A stretch of 64,000 bases of DNA from contig MEHQ01001831.1 in NCBI GenBank assembly GCA_008828725.1, positions 69,288-133,287 of the forward strand, written 5' to 3'. Made by a program: the position numbers and the translations under genes. Numbering within the stretch: position 1 is the stretch's first letter; each line of letters starts with the position of its first letter. The notes under the pieces are model-generated. The model was not told where the DNA came from. It saw only the letters and a program-made list of their open reading frames with translations, and ran no database searches. The stretch is from Saccharina japonica (taxonomy: Eukaryota; Sar; Phaeophyceae; Laminariales; Laminariaceae). Below are positions 59,301 through 64,000 of this stretch, piece after piece.

Positions 59301-62300
59301 AACGCCACTCGTACGTCTTCCTGCCCCGAGGTACACATCATTGAAACAAGTATTCAGCATCAATGACCTCGTTCCAAAAGCAACGAACCCGGAATATTTT
59401 CCAACCCAGTCTAGAACGTGATGCCCAGAACACGAATCCCGGCGTAACTCATGGACCACTGAGGTCGGCAGTGGTGCCGGCCTATTGAACGCTGTCAGAG
59501 GAAAGCCGGGCTGCTGTTTCATTAGGCCAAAATAGAACATACCCCGAAGTATCACATTAAGTTGTCAAATCCACAAAGGATTCGCTATATACCTAAGTCG
59601 GCAATCCCCCATTCGACACCGAAATCACCCCCACCTAACAACCTACGGCTTGTCGGAATTGTTTCCAAACACAGCACGGGTGTTGTGTGGCGTTTGGGAC
59701 CTTGCATTATCTTCAGTTGGGGGACACGGCAAACCAAAGCGTGGGACAAAAATATAATTTACGCTGCTTGTAGAGCTTAATCCCACTGCATTTGCGGGCG
59801 CCCGAAAGCAACGAGGCGACCAAGAACAGTTATACAGTATAGGCATGGCGAGTTTCGAGGGCAGGGGGAGGTCAAGTGGGACCAGGAAACCCCTGTAAGA
59901 AGACAGGTATATTTGCTAAAGTTGTGAAGGCGGTGTCAAGCACAATCTGGTGAGGTCGCCTTGCTAAACACATAAACTAGAGGGTACTAGCGTACGTGCC
60001 TCTATTGATTACTCCGCGATTCACTAAGATATACCTGGTAGGCGGTAGGATATGTATCAAAGGTTCGGCCACATCATAGAGTACACTACCGTAGGGCCCA
60101 CTCACAAATTGACAAGATTCGGCAGTTTGCCGAAGATTCCGTCTGGCAAGGAGAAAATACGGTTATGCGAGATATCCCTGATTGGACATGACACGAGAGG
60201 CGACGAGACGACACCAGCAAACGGCAGATGCGTATCGTTATATTTTGTTTGGAGTACACCACAAGTAAATTGTGCAGTTGCGCAACGTTACCTTTTCTGA
60301 CAACACCGATGGCTGTCATCATATCTAGTTGTGATACCCCTCGTTCATATCCAACGTTGGACAAAGGCCAAGAACAGTGCCGATATTACCCTCCTACTTC
60401 GCCGGGTGCCCACCATGAACGACATGAAACAAGTACACGGACATTAACGGTATCGAGGAGTGTACCCGTGGCACTAGGAAAGCGCCGACCGCGACGAGCA
60501 GACTGGCGTACTGAATCATTCACCGTGATTCGTGACACAACTGCAGCAATTGAAACCAGTCATAATCGGCCGTGTTGAACCTACGGGACCAACTATCGTG
60601 TGCGGCATATCCGAAGTGTCTTTCGTCGTTCTTCGTCCAGTTACTGCACCGATGGTGCCGTTCCAAGATCCACTCACAGCATCCGCAGATTTGGCACGTC
60701 GTCGAAGATATCGACGGGCAAGGTGTTGAACCGATTGTTCGAAATATCCCTGGTTCGTCATTGAGCACGAGCGAACGGGCAGGAGTCAGCAAAAACACTA
60801 GCGTTAGGAGTTTAGGCAGTAACCGTAGGAGGGAGAGCAAACCATAGTGATTTAAACATGATCATATTCAATTTCGTAGTTAATGTAAACGAATGAGGTT
60901 CATGCTGGTAACGTCGCTAAATATTTCACACCAAACAACCCGGGCGTACCCCCCTTCACCTCGACGGACACACTAAGCTGAAGATATTATAATGTATTAC
61001 GCAGCCTACCTATCGATGAGTGTTTCGGTTAATGTACGAGGGAGCTGAGTGTGAACACAAAGCTGGTGTACGAACTTTGTTGGCACCAATCAGCGTTCGA
61101 TATTGGGTTGGAACGTATTGTCAGGGTCAATATGGAAGCACACGACATTCACCGCCTACGAACGTAGGGCTTGCGCGATCAATTACGTTCGCAAATATCA
61201 AAATTAGTTTTAATATACATCATATATTGGTTGGTTCTTGCTTCAGACATTCAAATACAAGCGTCCACTCACAGTTCGAGCAAGGAATCCAGACCCTCGA
61301 AGACACCAGACGGAAGATTCTCGGAGACGGTTTCAGTAAAGAGGCTATTGCAGTCCATAAACATGTTATTTGGAGAAACGAGGCGGTACAGGGGGAGATC
61401 GCGTTACGAAGTTGAAACGTACGTTCCCTGAAATCACGGCACAGCTTGCTGCATAGTATTTATTACCAAAAGCCGCAGGACGAGTCTAGCTGGCCCTTTT
61501 CTCTTGTCGCCGAAGATTATATCAATGGGGAGCCGGCCGCCAGTTCGTTTAGCATTCACCGTGTATACGTCAACTGTGGAACTCTACTTTGCCTCCATCG
61601 AATCGATTTCTCCCTCAAACGTCCGTCTATTCGACCAGCGGGGAGCTTGCAATACATATATCGTACGGTATTCAATCGAGATGCCGTATGTCATATACGA
61701 ATGCACGTGTCTTGCTTACAGTACTTCCAAGGATGTCGCCTGTATGAAGTCGCCGGCGGCCAGTTCTATGGCGTTATAACCCAGGTCCCTGGTGCGTCAT
61801 GGGGAACGCAAGCGTAGCGCAAGGGGTCAATGTACGTTGTGAGAGAGGCGGCCCGTCAGCCACATAGAGTCGGCTGACTCCAGTGCCGTCTCCGGGTATT
61901 GCGGAGAAGTTGGACGTATTGTGGCGAAGGAACTTGACACCTGGGCGCTCAATCAGGGTGAGCATCAACTATGAGCACACGAACAAGACACGCACAAGCT
62001 GTCTGCTAAAGGTGGTCCTTCGATACATATATATATATTAATAGTATATAGTTTGATACGATGAATTTCGCCTCTGCAACGCGGTCGTCTGTACTTATCG
62101 TGACGGTGAAACTCTTTCAGAAACGTGTTTGGCAAGGAACCGGCAGACCAAAGCATGGCGCTGGTAGCCCCATGGCTTGACACTTGCAGCCGGCGTAACA
62201 AAATACATTCGGGACCACTCGCGTTGTCAGCATCAATGCAGACACTTTAAAACACCAGGAACATATCTACACGGTGGCGTGCAACGACTGTCTTGATTTG

Positions 62301-63666
62301 CATATAAAATCCGTCGATTGTTTTAGTAGCCCCCCAAGCTCGATACCCAACGCAAACACAAACGGTGTATCCAGTTGTTTGCCCAAAGACACAGCGTTAT
62401 TCCTGTCTTGGAAATATATTTTGTTTCAGTTAAGCATTGGTGTTGTAACTGATCGACTACTTCGGTTCGCTCACAGTTCGCGTAGAGACTCCAGACCCTC
62501 GAAGAAACCAGGCACCAAGTTGTCGAGCCTGTTCCGCGTTAGGATTCTATCGCAGGGCGTTGCCCCGCCAACGGTAGGCCGGAGCGATAGGACGGCGTTT
62601 GGTGCATGGGGAAAGGGCGTTGCTACGATGTCACCGCCATGAAATAAAAACATTTGATCCCAGCGTGTGACAAGCGTGTTTGGTATGCGCTTTCCTTGAC
62701 ATGCACAGCGCAGCCTTTCGATAAAACACTCTACGAAAGGTGGAACAGGCTCAATAAAAAAATCGTGGATAATGACGATCGCAGGGCAATACCTCACAGT
62801 ACGTAAACTCCGGTAAGTATACTATTTCCACAAACGCCGACCAAGTTGCGTTTCCCGAAATAGCGTTGACGACATGTTGTTATGTTTCCAACGAATTTGT
62901 GGCCACGAACGCCACAAACACTAGCATACTTGCACTATTATTAGGAGCGTCTCCCTCACAGTGAATCCAAGGCGCTGAGCCCCCGGAAGGTGCCGGCTTG
63001 CGGAATAACCTCATTGAAGTCAAGGTTCCTGTGTCACAGTTGTGGCAAAAGAGGGGAAGCGTAGTATAAACGTCGGCATTGGAATCGTTGCTTCCTGTGT
63101 GCTACCAATACGCATTTCGTTCCAAGTGGTTCTGGCGGCATGGGTATTTGTCATATTAGGCGTACTCGGCCGCAATATACCGTTTCGTCTTCTCGATAGA
63201 CGCGAACCCGATGTAACCGCATGTACTGCAGGCTAATCTTCAAATAAATATATCGAATTGCAGGCAGTCAGGCGTGACCTATTGTCACCACAGGGAACGT
63301 TGGGGACAGGATTTTTACTGGGATCGTGGGTATCAGATTACACCAAAACACGAAGGTGGACTACCTCGTGTTAAACCGTCGTCGCCATGACGGTTGTAGA
63401 CGAGTGGCGACCACGCACGAGGGACACGTTTGCCCCTACACCAGTACGCCTTGAGTAAAAAAGGCCCTGGGTGTACCAGTACTTGGTTGGGACAAGATAT
63501 AGGCTTCAACGATAACTAGAGTCCACGGTGATTAGAATTGGCACTTGTTGCGATTAAAGCCACATTTATTGCACACGTGTCTGATTTCACTCACAACTTA
63601 GCCAGGGCGTCCAACCCGTCGAAGAAACCAACGGGGATGTTGACGAGGTCATTCCTGCGTAGGTTC
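44197..63666 (-). CDS. LRR gene B: secreted LRR-EGF-DPH domain protein, 3' part (5' end off the right edge)
   Basis: Spliced model of 24 firm or probable exons plus a tentative last exon. There are 20 LRR exons: 63595-63666, 62960-63028, 62475-62546, 61720-61788, 61273-61344, 60678-60749, 60106-60177, 58993-59064, 58344-58415, 57870-57944, 56838-56909, 56539-56610, 56046-56117, 55022-55093, 54213-54284, 53594-53665, 53129-53200, 51691-51762, 50098-50169 and 49039-49080. They are followed by 48023-48075 (C-cap), 47189-47266 (EGF-like), 45864-45962 (Cys-rich), 44621-45511 (DPH domain) and perhaps 44197-44309. All LRR exons are phase 2-2, and the C-cap converts to phase 1 for the remaining modules. 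Signal peptide and N-cap should lie right of the window, by analogy with gene A. Architecture points to an extracellular recognition or matrix protein. Confidence 0.8.
44398..44548. repeat. Near-perfect 76-bp tandem duplication in the gene B 3' region
   Basis: CGTTCTTACTTCTATCCTTA starts at 44398 and 44474. Each runs to TCAATGTCCACGAACGGGCA with a single visible difference (ATTGTACAG versus ATAGTACAG). A recent duplication just downstream of the DPH exon. Confidence 0.9.
44621..45511 (-). CDS. Gene B exon b24: DPH (VWD/root-cap-like) domain, 297 codons
   Basis: 891 nt, phase 1-1, acceptor TTGTAAG, donor GTGAGT. Opens GDPHMTGFRGQKFDFTG, the signature start of von Willebrand D-like and plant root-cap-like extracellular domains. 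WYALISDLPSFHLNMRV and YITGISLITVDEDGIEHGIA follow. Cysteines are sparse for a VWD domain, so the root-cap-like branch is the better comparison. The region includes FGFEKYWERNMLEQ and ends IMNGMKAIRGTQES. Read-through of the donor would stop at 44499. Largest exon of the gene. Confidence 0.85.
45864..45962 (-). CDS. Gene B exon b23: Cys-rich module
   Basis: 99 nt, phase 1-1, acceptor ATTCACAG, donor GTAAGG. Encodes ACTSDGQCADDKVCCPTSQT, then C, and ends TSACG. Six cysteines including a CC pair suggest a small disulfide-knotted module (WAP- or granulin-like spacing; family not certain). Confidence 0.75.
47189..47266 (-). CDS. Gene B exon b22: EGF-like module
   Basis: 78 nt, phase 1-1, acceptor CGGGCAG, donor GTATGT. 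Encodes CPNDPVCDDDGVVCECQPG, then INGYSC. The CxC...GYxC pattern is that of an EGF-like half-domain (calcium site not evident). Typical of extracellular proteins. Confidence 0.75.
48023..48075 (-). CDS. Gene B exon b21: LRR C-terminal cap
   Basis: 53 nt between acceptor CGCAAAG and a non-ideal donor GTCAGT. Encodes NAETVTLPDRFFQTDTC. It enters in phase 2 and leaves in phase 1, exactly what is needed to join b20 to the phase-1 EGF exon. The junctions would read LPTTNAETV and DTCGCPND. The phase fit is the main support. Confidence 0.5.
49039..49080 (-). CDS. Gene B exon b20: terminal half-LRR
   Basis: 42 nt, phase 2-2, acceptor TTACGCAG, donor GTGAGT. Encodes DLDDNDDLQCLPT, the first half of an LRR with a Cys replacing a core residue, which is the usual lead-in to a C-terminal cap. 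Confidence 0.82.
50098..50169 (-). CDS. Gene B LRR exon b19 (24 residues)
   Basis: 72 nt, phase 2-2, acceptor GCATCCAG, donor GTAAGT. Begins HLDDNDLSTLPAGLFDGLD. The most consensus-like repeat in the window and the last full one. Confidence 0.9.
50717..50975 (-). mobile_element. MITE copy 4, gene B intron
   Basis: Begins GCGCACGCTACGACAGAGG and ends GCTACCGCTCTCGTAGCGCG, inverted ends of the same family as 9139-9383 and 15977-16217. Inner CTCCTCACTTGAAGAGCTCC and TACCGAAAAACGG align. Located between b19 and b18. Confidence 0.7.
51691..51762 (-). CDS. Gene B LRR exon b18 (24 residues)
   Basis: 72 nt, phase 2-2, acceptor TACCCAG, donor GTGAGT. Begins LINDNKLATLPTETFDGLD. Consensus repeat. Confidence 0.88.
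53129..53200 (-). CDS. Gene B LRR exon b17 (24 residues)
   Basis: 72 nt, phase 2-2, acceptor GCGTGCAG, donor GTGAGT. Begins SLRFNDLTTVPVNVFDGLT. A near-consensus repeat. Confidence 0.88.
53594..53665 (-). CDS. Gene B LRR exon b16 (24 residues)
   Basis: 72 nt, phase 2-2, acceptor TTTCAG, donor GTGAGA. Begins DMSSNSLTSLEAGTFGGTP. GTP subtype, like b9. Confidence 0.86.
54213..54284 (-). CDS. Gene B LRR exon b15 (24 residues)
   Basis: 72 nt, phase 2-2, acceptor GAAACCAG, donor GTGAGT. Begins NIQDIGLSTLPTGLFDDLA. Resembles b6 and gene A 5137-5208. Confidence 0.86.
55022..55093 (-). CDS. Gene B LRR exon b14 (24 residues)
   Basis: 72 nt, phase 2-2, acceptor CAACCAG, donor GTAAGT. Begins DIAFNGPINLLADHLKGAS. 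Divergent core, with His-Leu replacing the usual xF. Confidence 0.82.
56046..56117 (-). CDS. Gene B LRR exon b13 (24 residues)
   Basis: 72 nt, phase 2-2, acceptor GCACAAG, donor GTGAGT. Begins DMSSSISKDLPVGVFDGLT. Resembles b5 in lacking the Asn and in the xxDLPxGVF core. Confidence 0.86.
56539..56610 (-). CDS. Gene B LRR exon b12 (24 residues)
   Basis: 72 nt, phase 2-2, acceptor GATGCAG, donor GTAAGC. Begins NIHVNDLTLLQASDFKAAS. The FxxASSLEEL ending and the GTAAGC donor resemble b4. Confidence 0.86.
56838..56909 (-). CDS. Gene B LRR exon b11 (24 residues)
   Basis: 72 nt, phase 2-2, acceptor CACACAG, donor GTAAGT. Begins DLGFNALTAIPVHIFDDFP. Partner of gene A 75-146, the last A exon visible. 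Confidence 0.88.
57870..57944 (-). CDS. Gene B LRR exon b10 (25 residues)
   Basis: 75 nt, phase 2-2, acceptor ACGCAG, donor GTGAGT. Begins DLSSNVFSVLPAGTFDGIA. Partner of gene A 1713-1787, sharing the extra codon. Confidence 0.87.
58344..58415 (-). CDS. Gene B LRR exon b9 (24 residues)
   Basis: 72 nt, phase 2-2, acceptor ATTATAG, donor GTGAGT. Begins SLRGHRWPDLQEGTFEGTP. It lacks the consensus Asn, so the repeat is somewhat degenerate. Partner of gene A 2434-2505. Confidence 0.8.
58993..59064 (-). CDS. Gene B LRR exon b8 (24 residues)
   Basis: 72 nt, phase 2-2, acceptor TACCAG, donor GTAAGT. Begins QSAENFFDSWPADLLNGLT. Partner of gene A 3073-3144, sharing the Trp substitution. Confidence 0.87.
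60106..60177 (-). CDS. Gene B LRR exon b7 (24 residues)
   Basis: 72 nt, phase 2-2, acceptor CAATCAG, donor GTGAGT. Begins DISHNRIFSLPDGIFGKLP. Partner of gene A 4833-4904. Confidence 0.88.
60678..60749 (-). CDS. Gene B LRR exon b6 (24 residues)
   Basis: 72 nt, phase 2-2, acceptor GAACCAG, donor GTGAGT. Begins DISNNRFNTLPVDIFDDVP. Partner of gene A 5137-5208. Confidence 0.88.
61273..61344 (-). CDS. Gene B LRR exon b5 (24 residues)
   Basis: 72 nt, phase 2-2, acceptor GCAATAG, donor GTGAGT. Begins LFTETVSENLPSGVFEGLD. Partner of gene A 5753-5824. Confidence 0.87.
61720..61788 (-). CDS. Gene B LRR exon b4 (23 residues)
   Basis: 69 nt, phase 2-2, acceptor GCACCAG, donor GTAAGC. Begins DLGYNAIELAAGDFIQAT. 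Partner of gene A 6229-6297. Confidence 0.87.
62475..62546 (-). CDS. Gene B LRR exon b3 (24 residues)
   Basis: 72 nt, phase 2-2, acceptor GCGATAG, donor GTGAGC. Begins ILTRNRLDNLVPGFFEGLE. Partner of gene A 7232-7303. Confidence 0.88.
62960..63028 (-). CDS. Gene B LRR exon b2 (23 residues)
   Basis: 69 nt, phase 2-2, acceptor GACACAG, donor GTGAGG. Begins NLDFNEVIPQAGTFRGL. Partner of gene A 7722-7790, with the same one-codon deletion. Confidence 0.87.
63595..63666 (-). CDS. Gene B LRR exon b1 (24 residues)
   Basis: 72 nt, phase 2-2, acceptor ACCCAG, donor GTGAGT. Begins NLRRNDLVNIPVGFFDGLD. Partner of gene A 8309-8380. Confidence 0.88.
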
Positions 63667-64000
63667 CTGGGTACACGCGACGGTAACGTCAGCGGCGGAA
63701 ACCGTAAAAGCAATCGCAAACAAACGCGAGAGGTGTTGCTATTCTGAAATCGTTGGCCTGGAACAAAATTGAACACACACGAAAAGCAAAGGAAAAACAA
63801 AGGAGACCAACCTTTCAACAACAATTGAGTCCTATGTTCACACGCAATTTGTTGACTATGGCTAAAGACAACCACTCCTACCCCACACCCTCCTTTGAAA
63901 CGCCTGTTATGACTAATTGCAGCTTTCGAAAAATGAGTTTCCCTTTCCAATTCCCTTTCCAAACAACCCACTGAATTCCGGACCTGCTTTAGCCAGACGT

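Overview
This window looks like nuclear DNA of an intron-rich eukaryote. No compact bacterial-style genes are visible. Two large minus-strand genes are cut into many tiny exons, and the 33 kb between them is packed with retroelements. Secreted proteins built from 24-residue leucine-rich repeats (LRRs) with exactly one repeat per 72-nt exon, combined with EGF-like and DPH-type (VWD/root-cap-like) modules and a Ty1/copia element, suggest a stramenopile such as a brown alga. That placement is inference from protein style; no taxonomic marker was seen.

Layout. (1) 1-11.1 kb: 5' half of LRR gene A (minus strand): signal-peptide exon, Cys-rich linker exon, N-cap exon and 11 LRR exons, running off the left edge. 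(2) 11.1-44.2 kb: gene-poor spacer of mobile DNA. It holds TIR elements (MITEs), non-LTR elements with a shared 3' terminus and microsatellite tails, fragments of a LINE with endonuclease and reverse transcriptase, three copies of a tRNA-derived SINE-like family, a small element with ~310-bp direct terminal repeats (TRIM-like), and a 7.2-kb decayed Ty1/copia element (29919-37073). Two satellite-like arrays at 41.6-43.6 kb lie just downstream of gene B. (3) 44.2-64 kb: 3' two-thirds of LRR gene B (minus strand): 20 LRR exons, then C-cap, EGF-like, Cys-rich and DPH-domain exons. Its 5' end is beyond the right edge.

A and B are tandem paralogues. The 11 LRR exons of A after the N-cap match the first 11 visible LRR exons of B one-to-one in order, in repeat length (including the odd 69- and 75-nt exons) and roughly in spacing. 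Every LRR exon starts and ends in phase 2 and is a multiple of 3 nt, and the C-terminal modules are phase 1-1. Both halves of the protein are therefore built from exchangeable or skippable cassettes. The likely product is a very large secreted or cell-surface recognition/adhesion protein. Function is inferred from architecture only.
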